25,851 bases of DNA from JAGWAZ01 sp050248595 (GCA_050248595.1 JBFWSB010000017.1:1-25851); one strand, 5' to 3'; counted from the stretch's first letter, positions 16,554 to 23,308 are shown. The notes: generated by a model not told the origin, from the sequence alone. Translations and numbers: made by a program.

Positions 16554-17903
16554 ATGCAATGTCTGAAACCAGTTTTTGCCCTCCTTCTTTCTCTTGCTCT
16601 TACAACTTCTCTCTTTGCCCAGGAAGACGAGACAACGTGGAAGCGTCCAGCACTTGACTTCAGCAAACCGGCAACGTTTGTCCACGAATGGAATCGTTTG
16701 GGAATTGAGATAATCAAAATTGATGGCTTTACGCCGGGAAGTGCTGCACGCAATTATGCTTACGCCAATGTTGCTGCTTACGAGGCTGCCCTTCCGGGCT
16801 TCCCAGAGTGTCGCTCCATGGCAGGACAGTTGAATGGGTTAACTCCTGGACCGCAGCCTGAGAAAGGACAGAAGTATGACTGGCGAGTTGCTATCGTCTC
16901 AGCCTACCAAAACACTCTCCCAAACCTCATTTATCGACGCTACATTTCAGACAGTGCTGCCGAAGCACACTATGCGATTCTCTCCGATATGGGTGTTGCA
17001 CCCGACGTGATGGAACGCTCCAAAGCATACGGCAAAGCAGTTGCACAACACATTATCGAGTGGATGTCGAAAGATAAATTTGTGCAGATTGGTGCGAAGA
17101 CACGATACGAAGTACCGATCTTTCCCGGCGCGTGGGAACGAACACCTCCAGCCTTCTGGGATCCAGTAGACCCCTACTGGAATCAACACCGTCCATTTAT
17201 TATGGACTCGGCCAGCCAGTTTGCACCAGTAGCACCACCAAAGTTTAGCACCGATCCGAACTCTGAGTTCTACAAGATGGTGATGGCTGTCTACAATGCC
17301 GATAAGAATGCGACGCAGGAACAACGGCTGATTGCGCAGTTCTGGGACTGCAATCCAATCCACTCACACTTCGAAGGGCACTTCATGTACAACACCCGCC
17401 AAGTAAGCCCGGGTGGACATTGGATTAGTATCTCCGCAATCGCCGCAGAGAAAAAAGGTCTCAGCATGATGGAGTCGCTTGAAATGTACGTTCAAGTCTC
17501 AGCTGCACTTGCCGACGGATTCATCAGCGCGTGGGATACGAAGTATCGCTACAACCTGATTCGCCCGGTAACATACATCCAGAAGTATGTCGACTCAACT
17601 TGGCTCCCCTACATTGAGACCCCTCCCTTCCCTGAGTGGACCAGTGCTCACAGCACAATCTCGGCAGCAGCGGCAGCGGTGCTGACAGATCGATTTGGTG
17701 ATAACTATGAGTTCGACGATTGGACAGAGGCCTATCTCGGACTTCCAGTCCGTACGTTCAAGTCATTCCGCGATGCAGCAATGGAAGTAACGTGGAGTCG
17801 ATTTTGGGGAGGCATTCACTATCGCGAAGCCTGCTTGAATGGAACGGAAAAGGGATGGCAGCTTGGTGAGTTTGTGATAGCCAACGTGAAGACACGGAAG
17901 TAA
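16554..17903 (+). CDS. Secreted vanadium-dependent haloperoxidase / PAP2-like protein
   Basis: 449 residues from ATG 16554, preceded by GAGG eight bases upstream; an ATG at 16506 would put 16 polar residues before the signal peptide. Residues 1-22 are a Sec signal (MQCLKPVFALLLSLALTTSLFA). The C-terminal half holds the vanadate/phosphate site in order: K-x6-R-P in KYRYNLIRP (Lys330, Arg337), TSAHST (His366) and SRFWGGIHYREAC (Arg416, His422). This is the arrangement of vanadium haloperoxidases and type 2 acid phosphatases. The long helical N-terminal half fits the bacterial haloperoxidase-like branch. It could oxidise halides with peroxide or act as a phosphatase; the sequence does not decide. 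The middle motif is SAH rather than SGH. Confidence 0.9.
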   Translation: MQCLKPVFALLLSLALTTSLFAQEDETTWKRPALDFSKPATFVHEWNRLGIEIIKIDGFTPGSAARNYAYANVAAYEAALPGFPECRSMAGQLNGLTPGPQPEKGQKYDWRVAIVSAYQNTLPNLIYRRYISDSAAEAHYAILSDMGVAPDVMERSKAYGKAVAQHIIEWMSKDKFVQIGAKTRYEVPIFPGAWERTPPAFWDPVDPYWNQHRPFIMDSASQFAPVAPPKFSTDPNSEFYKMVMAVYNADKNATQEQRLIAQFWDCNPIHSHFEGHFMYNTRQVSPGGHWISISAIAAEKKGLSMMESLEMYVQVSAALADGFISAWDTKYRYNLIRPVTYIQKYVDSTWLPYIETPPFPEWTSAHSTISAAAAAVLTDRFGDNYEFDDWTEAYLGLPVRTFKSFRDAAMEVTWSRFWGGIHYREACLNGTEKGWQLGEFVIANVKTRK

Positions 17904-17950
17904 GTTCAGTATCGATCAATGTCGCCACCGGTAGTATCACGATCTTAAGA

Positions 17951-17996
17951 ATATGGTTAGGGGAACAGAGTCTTGGTTCTGTTCCCCTAACTATAT
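17951..17996. terminator. Long hairpin between convergent genes
   Basis: A 19-bp stem (17951-17969 with 17978-17996) has one G-T pair and an 8-nt loop; its core AGGGGAACAGA/TCTGTTCCCCT is perfect. It lies midway between the haloperoxidase stop and the mqnAC stop, so it probably ends transcription from both sides, although neither strand has a strong T-run. Confidence 0.75.
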
Positions 17997-18047
17997 TCAA
18001 GCATATTCAATAGTGAGCGTCAACCGTTCAAAATCAGATGCTTTTCC

Positions 18048-20159
18048 TTAATAGATAATTCCCGGCTCAAATTCTACAGGCCGACTGGTTGCTTGCAGTG
18101 AACGATGCTCTTCTCTACTCCACTCATCAAACTCACCTGTCCGCCGGAACGGCTCAAACCCGGCATCACGAATGTAGAACTCCATTGCGTCGGCATCCAT
18201 TCGGTAGGTGACGCCACTTGCCGAGACAACATTCTCCTCGAACATTACGCTTCCGAAATCATCTGCTCCATACCAGAGCGCAGTCTGCCCAATCTCCGGT
18301 CCTTGCGTCACCCATGAACACATGATGTGCGGAATGTTATCGAAGAAGATTCGTGAGATAGCCTGCATCCGGAGATAAGTTGCCCCCGACTGGTCGGTTG
18401 CCTGAAGTTTCAGACTTTCAGCTTTCCTGTAAGGCCATGAAATAAAAACTTTGAATGGAGAGACTTCATCTTGGAGCTGACGAATCTTTGCCATGTGTGC
18501 AAACTTATCTCTCGTTGTCTCCCGCATTCCGTAGAGCATCGTCACCGATGCGTGCATTCCCAACTTCCCAACTTGTCGCATTGTCTCAAGCCAATACGAA
18601 GCTCGGCTCTTCTTGCGCGAAACACGCCGCCGCACTCTATCTACAAGTATCTCGGCTCCAGCTCCGGGAAGCATATCGAGTCCGGCCTCCTTCAGTTGAG
18701 AGAGAACGTTGGAAATCTGCTCCGGCGTTCCATCGGGACAGAGACCAAGTACTTCGTCGACTGAAAGACAATTCAAGTGAATGTGTGGCCACTCCTGCTT
18801 GAACCACTGGAAGGTTCTCGTGTAATACTCAATCGGCAGATTTGGATTTACTCCTCCCTGAAACAGAACCTGAACCCCTTCAGCATCGGAGAGCGTTCTC
18901 ATCTTCTCACGAATCTCCTCTCTGTTGAGCGTATATCCCTCGTCGTGTCCTCTCCGCTTTGGATCGTGGCTACGATAGAATCCACAGAAGCTGCAATCGA
19001 CATTGCAAACGTTAGTGTAGTTCAGGTTCATCGCTACGATGTAGCTCACACGATTTCCGGGATTCATCCGCGTTCGGATCGAGTGAGCAACTTCACCAAG
19101 ATCAGTCAGATTTGCCTCTTCGTACAACCGCTCAGCGTCGTGCAACGAGATTCGACGCCCTGACTCAGCTCTGGAAAGAATTCGGTCAACACCGTAAGAC
19201 TTATTGTAGGGAACCACTTCGGGCATCCACCGCCCAAAAGAATTGACCTTGCCTGAGAGAAGCAAAGAAGATTCGTTAGAACGTTCCGCCCGCTGAGCGA
19301 ACTCTACGCGAGCATCTGGAAGGAGTCCCATATTGCTCGCCACCCGAAAGAACTCTTGCATCCCATTCCAAGCAGACCGATTCAGGTTATACTGGATTCG
19401 CTCATCTAAATAGTCCGCAACATCAACTGGCGACATATTGTGTTGAGAAGACCACTCGGCAATAATCTGATGTTTGCGCGCAAGGCCATCCCAAAAGCGG
19501 TGATTCAGTCGTTCTACAATCTCATCTGTAAGAACGCCGGGGGCAGCCGCCCAGACAGCGAAGACAAAGGGTTCACCTGTTAGACGTTTCCAAGCATCGC
19601 CGAGGTCGTGGCGATACTTGTACTGCTTAGAGTGGGCAAATGCTACGTCAGCAATCAAGAGGCCTGCATCATTCCCACCGATTAAGGGAAGAATATCTGT
19701 TGCCGGAAGTCGAACAAATGGGATGTTCGACATACCAATAGATTCAAGGTAGATGCGGGCGAGGATTACCGAGGTACGGCTTGCACTATCAACGTAGAGG
19801 CGTTCAATCTTATCAAGTGGAACCTCGCTGACAATTACCACAGAATCGACTCGACCATTTGCGCCGATACATGGACCGGGCACTACTTCAAGTCCACCGA
19901 TCTCAGCTAAGGCGGCAACCGGAAGGAGTGCGATGTCTGCCTCCTCCTCCACCAAACGTCGTGCCCCCTCACTCGGCACAACGTACTCGAAATCAAAAAA
20001 ATCATCTTCTGCCACCTCAATTGTCAGGGGGAGAGAATTCAAGAAATCGGCGGCAACCACTTTCAACTTTTGGCGAGGACGTTCTGGGAGAGTCCGAGTA
20101 AGAGTACTCCGCGAAACATATCTGCGTGAGGCGTCTGATCTATTCATATCATCATGCAT
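18048..20159 (-). CDS. mqnA-mqnC: Futalosine-pathway fusion: chorismate dehydratase (MqnA) + cyclic dehypoxanthinyl futalosine synthase (MqnC)
   Basis: 703 residues. Residues ~31-280 are MqnA: KLKVVAADFLNSLPL, PSEGARRLVEEEADIALLPVAA (62-83) and a periplasmic-binding-protein-like fold that dehydrates chorismate to 3-enolpyruvyl-benzoate. A linker (~281-320) leads to MqnC (~322-703), a radical SAM enzyme. Its helical start (VDRILSRAESGRRISLHDAE) is followed by NYTNVCNVDCSFCGFYR with the 4Fe-4S cysteines 385, 389 and 392, then QGGVNPNLPIEYY, GAGAEILVDRVRRRVS and FISWPY. The ILVDRVRRR and NPNLPIEYY wording marks MqnC rather than MqnE. MqnA and MqnC are steps one and four of futalosine menaquinone synthesis; MqnE and MqnB are not in the window. 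Both halves look intact. The first ~30 residues are an unexplained basic extension. Confidence 0.95.
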   Translation of the reverse strand: MHDDMNRSDASRRYVSRSTLTRTLPERPRQKLKVVAADFLNSLPLTIEVAEDDFFDFEYVVPSEGARRLVEEEADIALLPVAALAEIGGLEVVPGPCIGANGRVDSVVIVSEVPLDKIERLYVDSASRTSVILARIYLESIGMSNIPFVRLPATDILPLIGGNDAGLLIADVAFAHSKQYKYRHDLGDAWKRLTGEPFVFAVWAAAPGVLTDEIVERLNHRFWDGLARKHQIIAEWSSQHNMSPVDVADYLDERIQYNLNRSAWNGMQEFFRVASNMGLLPDARVEFAQRAERSNESSLLLSGKVNSFGRWMPEVVPYNKSYGVDRILSRAESGRRISLHDAERLYEEANLTDLGEVAHSIRTRMNPGNRVSYIVAMNLNYTNVCNVDCSFCGFYRSHDPKRRGHDEGYTLNREEIREKMRTLSDAEGVQVLFQGGVNPNLPIEYYTRTFQWFKQEWPHIHLNCLSVDEVLGLCPDGTPEQISNVLSQLKEAGLDMLPGAGAEILVDRVRRRVSRKKSRASYWLETMRQVGKLGMHASVTMLYGMRETTRDKFAHMAKIRQLQDEVSPFKVFISWPYRKAESLKLQATDQSGATYLRMQAISRIFFDNIPHIMCSWVTQGPEIGQTALWYGADDFGSVMFEENVVSASGVTYRMDADAMEFYIRDAGFEPFRRTGEFDEWSREEHRSLQATSRPVEFEPGIIY

Positions 20160-20283
20160 TGTAGTGAAGAACCGACATCAAGAGTACCAACATAGCGAAG
20201 AGCGAAGAACCGAACAATCTCGGATCGTGACGAAGAGCAGAGGGAGTGGCTACGTGGGGTCACACTTTTGAATGTTATAGCAC

Positions 20284-20314
20284 TTGCAAAACGTTCACAA
20301 CAACCCTAACTTTG
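20284..20314 (+). promoter_or_regulatory. Bacteroidota-type promoter of the tRNA cluster
   Basis: TTG at 20284-20286, then 20 nt, then TAACTTTG at 20307-20314. This matches the Bacteroidota housekeeping consensus (TTG, 19-21 nt, TAnnTTTG) exactly. Transcription would start near 20320, leaving a leader of about 14 nt before tRNA-Ala. Confidence 0.75.
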
Positions 20315-20333
20315 CCTTTCTCTTTAGCGAATC

Positions 20334-20406
<73 letters not shown>

Positions 20407-20432
20407 CGGGAACATTGAAGAGAATTCAAAAG

Positions 20433-20515
20433 GCAAAAGTAAAAATTCAAAAACTGAGTATTCAGCAAGCTTGATTCCCTTGTTTGAATTTTTCATTTTG
20501 AACTTTGAATTGATT
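20433..20515 (+). repeat. tRNA spacer repeat, copy 1
   Basis: This AT-rich spacer between tRNA-Ala and tRNA-Gln is similar to 20606-20684. Shared blocks are GCAAAAGTAAAA, CTGAGTATTCA, TTTGAATTTTTCATT and TGAACTTTGAATTGATT. AAAAATTCAAA on the left can pair with TTTGAATTTTT on the right to form an imperfect hairpin. Confidence 0.85.
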
Positions 20516-20522
20516 CCGAAAC

Positions 20523-20595
20523 TGCCCTGTGGTGTAACTGGCAACACGTCTGACTCTGGATCAGAAGAGTCCAGGTTCGAGCCCTGGCGGGGCAA
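20523..20595 (+). tRNA. tRNA-Gln (anticodon CTG)
   Basis: The acceptor TGCCCTG pairs with CGGGGCA. The D arm region is GGTGTAACTGGCAACAC, and the anticodon stem is TCTGA/TCAGA with loop CTCTGGA (anticodon 20556-20558). The T arm is CCAGG TTCGAGC CCTGG. The discriminator is A, and CCA is not encoded. Confidence 0.96.
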
Positions 20596-20605
20596 CTGAA
20601 AGAGA

Positions 20606-20684
20606 GCAAAAGTAAAAGTTCAGAAGCTGAGTATTCAAGTTTCACCTCTCTTTTGAATTTTTCATTGTGAACTTTGAATTGATT
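20606..20684 (+). repeat. tRNA spacer repeat, copy 2
   Basis: This spacer between tRNA-Gln and tRNA-Glu is a diverged direct repeat of 20433-20515, about 4 nt shorter, with the same block order and the same potential for internal pairing. Confidence 0.85.
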
Positions 20685-20690
20685 TGATTT

Positions 20691-20762
20691 GCCGCGTTCG
20701 TCTAGCGGTTAGGACGCCGCCCTCTCACGGCGGTAACACGAGTTCGATTCTCGTACGCGGTA
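20691..20762 (+). tRNA. tRNA-Glu (anticodon CTC)
   Basis: The acceptor GCCGCGT pairs with ACGCGGT, the outermost pair being G-U. The TTCGTCTAG start and the GGCGGTAACA segment after the anticodon arm are typical of glutamate tRNAs. The anticodon stem is CCGCC/GGCGG with loop CTCTCAC (anticodon 20724-20726). The T arm is ACGAG TTCGATT CTCGT. CCA is not encoded. Confidence 0.96.
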
Positions 20763-20763
20763 C

Positions 20764-20804
20764 AAAGGGACTGATTGCTTTTATGCAGTCAGTCCCTTTT
20801 TTTT
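20764..20804 (+). terminator. Intrinsic terminator of the tRNA cluster
   Basis: A 15-bp stem (20764-20778 with 20785-20799, one G-T pair) has a 6-nt loop and runs into eight T residues (20797-20804), starting two bases after tRNA-Glu. Confidence 0.95.
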
Positions 20805-20882
20805 ATCGGTTGCTTTTTATTTGTGCAAGTGTGGTAAGACCCACACTCAACTCTCCTCTCATAGTCCTTTTCTCTTCTTCGG

Positions 20883-20921
20883 TAGTTTTCTGTAGACCTG
20901 CTATTTTTAGTTTTCTGAAGA
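20883..20921 (+). promoter_or_regulatory. Direct repeat upstream of the regulator gene
   Basis: TAGTTTTCTGTAGA (20883-20896) and TAGTTTTCTGAAGA (20908-20921) match at 13 of 14 positions and are 25 nt apart. They end 24 nt before the ATG at 20946. They could be operators for autoregulation or a chance AT-rich repeat. A separate 7-bp hairpin AGTGTGG/CCACACT lies at 20828-20847. Confidence 0.4.
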
Positions 20922-20945
20922 TGCGGACATAATGAGGTACACAAC

Positions 20946-22085
20946 ATGCGACCCCGTACACATACAATTCGCGAGAGCGTTGAGGAGTTGAACGAACTGC
21001 GTCACTTCTACGACGGCACAATTGAAGAATTGAAGTTGAGCTTCCTCCGATACTTGAAAGAACATCCAGACGACCCCTTAGCAGAAGCAGCCGAACACAT
21101 CGGCATCACCACCAGACGAGGTAGATACTGGTGGACGAGTTATCGGAAGGATGGGCTGAAAGGATTGCTCGAACGGCGTGCGTGGGGTCGTGATGAGTTG
21201 CAGAAGAAGGTGGTGCTTCCACGACAAGATGCCTCTGCTCTATTCCAAACACATTTATCTGAAGCATCAAGAGCTTCAGCCTCATTAATGGACTATCCAG
21301 CATTCGTTAATGCTGTAGCCAGTATTGCAGATATTGAACATCCTTTAGAATGGGCGAGAGCACTTGGTAATGCAATGATGACCTGTATTCACGAAGTCGA
21401 CTATGCTGTTGTTAGCGTGAAGGTAAGTGTCGACACTCAAAACGGGAATCAAGGTGAAAAACGAGTTGTGTTTCGGCTTCATGAAGACAAGACCAGCGAC
21501 TTAAAACAAGAACTTATCCCTTCAGTAGAAAAACTCACTAACCGAAATTGGGAAATATTAGTAGCACAAGGACAAAAGCAAAGCTTTCCCTTCGACAAAT
21601 ATCATTTCCCTCCAGTTGGATTTGACTTTTTTATCAACCAAGGAACTCGCGAACGAAAAAACAATACTATTTCTACGTGTGTTGGCAGCGTTCTACTCTT
21701 TCGTTCAAAAGACACTGCTCCCTTTTCCCCTGAAACAATTGATCTCATTGAAAGGATCCGACCATTTATCTCTTATGTGATGACTGATTTCATCATTCGC
21801 ATTAAGCGTGAAGTCCCCGAAATGGAATTCTACCGCGAATCATTAGCACGAATTGCAGGCGAGGCATCATTGACAGATCGAGAGCAAAGTGTCTTGGGCT
21901 TAGTATTACTTGGTTATACCGAGAAACGAATTGCTGACGTTCTCAAAATTTCTATCAAAACAGTCGAATCACATATGAGATCGATTTATAGAAAAACTGG
22001 TGTGACTAAGATGAATGAATTATTTGCTCGCTATCAGACGCCCATTGGTTATGGCCGTAAACATAGCAAGGATGAAGGTGCATAG
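20946..22085 (+). CDS. Hybrid regulator: transposase-type HTH + GAF-like domain + LuxR-type HTH
   Basis: 379 residues, no signal peptide. The ATG has GAGG eight bases upstream. Residues ~25-80 (ELKLSFLRYLKEHPDD, EAAEHIGITTRRGRYWW, YRKDGLKGLLERR) look like the HTH_29/IS630-type helix-turn-helix. Residues ~120-285 read as a GAF-like sensor, ending in VGSVLLFRSKDTAPFSPETI and a long helix. Residues 308-365 are a LuxR/FixJ-type DNA-binding domain (LTDREQSVLGLVLLGYTEKR, ISIKTVESHMRSIYRKTGV). There is no receiver domain or phospho-Asp motif, so a ligand or partner rather than phosphorylation probably controls it. It precedes the secreted Cys-rich gene on the same strand, with duplicated operator-like modules between them. 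The N-terminal HTH plus LuxR pairing is unusual. Ligand and targets are unknown. Confidence 0.88.
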   Translation: MRPRTHTIRESVEELNELRHFYDGTIEELKLSFLRYLKEHPDDPLAEAAEHIGITTRRGRYWWTSYRKDGLKGLLERRAWGRDELQKKVVLPRQDASALFQTHLSEASRASASLMDYPAFVNAVASIADIEHPLEWARALGNAMMTCIHEVDYAVVSVKVSVDTQNGNQGEKRVVFRLHEDKTSDLKQELIPSVEKLTNRNWEILVAQGQKQSFPFDKYHFPPVGFDFFINQGTRERKNNTISTCVGSVLLFRSKDTAPFSPETIDLIERIRPFISYVMTDFIIRIKREVPEMEFYRESLARIAGEASLTDREQSVLGLVLLGYTEKRIADVLKISIKTVESHMRSIYRKTGVTKMNELFARYQTPIGYGRKHSKDEGA

Positions 22086-22090
22086 GGCAA

Positions 22091-22158
22091 GTTATGACTC
22101 TTCGCAATAGTTCTGACTCTTTTTATACTTATAATTCAGGGTTTTCCCTGATAGATTG
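22091..22158 (+). promoter_or_regulatory. Repeated 68-nt operator-like module, copy 1
   Basis: It begins 6 nt after the regulator's stop codon. It contains GTTATGACT (22091) and GTTCTGACT (22110), 19 nt apart, then the dyad CAGGG-TTTT-CCCTG (22137-22150), then GATAGA (22150-22155). It aligns without gaps to 22268-22335, with 48 of 68 bases identical. Confidence 0.7.
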
Positions 22159-22202
22159 TTTATATCGATTAGGGCTACATTTGTAGCGTCTTCATAGAAA
22201 AC

Positions 22203-22245
22203 GCTGTGGGCAGTTTTGCTCCGGCAGACTGCCCGCAGCAATTTT
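22203..22245 (+). terminator. Intrinsic terminator of the regulator gene
   Basis: GCTGTGGGCAGT (22203-22214) pairs with ACTGCCCGCAGC (22228-22239) over 12 bp with one G-T pair and a 13-nt loop, followed by AATTTT. It lies between the two operator-like modules, so the secreted-protein gene downstream probably has its own promoter. Confidence 0.8.
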
Positions 22246-22267
22246 AAAAACAGGATGAATTATCATT

Positions 22268-22335
22268 GTTATGACTCTTTACATGAGTTGTGACTAATTC
22301 TACCCTACTCATTACGGGAATTCCCCGATAGAACG
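22268..22335 (+). promoter_or_regulatory. Repeated 68-nt operator-like module, copy 2
   Basis: Same order and spacing as copy 1: GTTATGACT (22268), GTTGTGACT (22287), the perfect palindrome GGGAATTCCC (22316-22325), then GATAGA (22327-22332). It ends 66 nt before the secreted-protein ATG, a suitable place for promoter control. Confidence 0.7.
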
Positions 22336-22379
22336 GTGTTGGTCGTACCCCCTTTATTTGCAGTACCAACAACAACCGT
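22333..22379 (+). promoter_or_regulatory. Leader stem-loop before the Cys-rich secreted protein gene
   Basis: ACGGTGTTGGTCGTAC (22333-22348) pairs imperfectly with GTACCAACAACAACCGT (22363-22379), with small bulges. A GGGGA ribosome-binding site follows, then ATG 22402. It may be an mRNA leader structure or part of the operator; its role is unknown. Confidence 0.5.
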
Positions 22380-22401
22380 CCAAAAATAATGGGGAAAATC
22401 T

Positions 22402-22980
22402 ATGAAGACAGCTCTAAAGGGAATTCTGTCCCTTGCACTTTATGTTCTTTTACAAACTTCAGTTTCAGCACAAACTACTCCTCCAGTTGCCGGTGCGACG
22501 ATGCTTGGCACGTTTACTGGACTGGTACAAATTGGAGAAAATGACCCAAACCTTGGAAATAGCACCAGCGAAAGTGAATTTGAGTTCATCGCTTGGAATG
22601 TTGGAGGAACACACGTCATTTCCATCAATGTAAACAGTATGAGCTTTCCTGGTGACTGCGATTGGGCAAAAACCTTTCCACTCGATGACTTGATGAATGA
22701 AGCCGGCATCGACGGTCTTCGCAAGGCAATTCAGTTGGGGTATGTTTCATGTCCCACAAGTTGTCCCTCAGGGAATGGGGTTAAGGTCTACTACCCGACG
22801 TGTGTGAATCGAAATAATAATGGTTCGTGTCCGGTGATTACAGCTGAACCGACCTCGGATTTCAGCTATAACACCTACGACATCTGTTGCGATGGAGGGA
22901 CCCCAACAATTACCCTCGTTTCGACAACATGCGGAAGCTCCAGTTGTGGTACTGGGTATCAAAGTACCTGTGGGAGCTAA
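22402..22980 (+). CDS. Secreted cysteine-rich protein of unknown family
   Basis: 192 residues. The start has GGGGA six bases upstream of ATG. Residues 1-23 form a Sec signal (MKTALKGILSLALYVLLQTSVSA). The mature ~169 residues contain ten cysteines, all after about residue 90: GDCDW, VSCPTSC, PTC, GSC, a CC pair in YDICCDGG, and TTCGSSSCGTGYQSTCGS at the end. The N-terminal third is Cys-free and looks beta-stranded (FEFIAWNVGGTHVISINVN). The even number suggests up to five disulfides and extracytoplasmic folding. The Ser/Gly/Cys tail is not a T9SS sorting domain, and there is no lipobox. I do not recognise the family. A toxin, bacteriocin-like or structural surface protein are all possible. 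It is probably controlled by the regulator immediately upstream. Confidence 0.85.
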   Translation: MKTALKGILSLALYVLLQTSVSAQTTPPVAGATMLGTFTGLVQIGENDPNLGNSTSESEFEFIAWNVGGTHVISINVNSMSFPGDCDWAKTFPLDDLMNEAGIDGLRKAIQLGYVSCPTSCPSGNGVKVYYPTCVNRNNNGSCPVITAEPTSDFSYNTYDICCDGGTPTITLVSTTCGSSSCGTGYQSTCGS

Positions 22981-23039
22981 AAGAAAAAGTTTTTTGAAGT
23001 CTCGTGGCTGAGATTGGTCTATGCCGTAGCCGTTAACCC

Positions 23040-23075
23040 GAGTAACAGGGGAACTACCCGTTACCCCTGTTACTC
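23040..23075. other. Perfect 12-bp hairpin after the secreted protein gene
   Basis: GAGTAACAGGGG (23040-23051) pairs perfectly with CCCCTGTTACTC (23064-23075) around a 12-nt loop. There is no T-run on the plus strand. It could be an mRNA-stabilising 3' structure or a protein-binding site. I see no gene in 22981-23366. Confidence 0.6.
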
Positions 23076-23210
23076 CTCCCATCCGGTTATTGAAAGGGTT
23101 TGCCGGGAATTCGGGAACGGAACGTGGAGGAACTGAACTGTTGGTATGTGGTGTCAATGCTGGTTATCATGATGGAGTCGCATCCCTCTATTTTGCGTCT
23201 CTATCCGGCT

Positions 23211-23261
23211 CCCGACATAGAATTTGCTCTCCATGCAAATCTGTGTCGGGGGTCTTTTTTT
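23211..23261 (+). terminator. Intrinsic terminator for the plus-strand secreted protein gene
   Basis: A stem of about 16 bp (23211-23227 with 23235-23250: CCCGACATAGA...TTTGC with GCAAATCTGTGTCGGG, one bulged A and one G-T pair) is followed by a run of seven T residues ending at 23261. Confidence 0.9.
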
Positions 23262-23271
23262 GCCTAAAAGA

Positions 23272-23308
23272 GAAGAACCCGGAAGGATTTAGACCTTCCG
23301 GGTTCTTC
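23272..23308 (-). terminator. Intrinsic terminator of gyrA
   Basis: A perfect 15-bp stem (23272-23286 with 23294-23308) has a 7-nt loop; on the minus strand it is followed by TCTTTT. It lies 59 nt past the gyrA stop. Confidence 0.85.

Noticed and set aside
23040..23308. Three consecutive hairpins considered as a repeat or CRISPR-like array
   Set aside because: The stems are unrelated in sequence, and two of them have T-runs that make them ordinary terminators.
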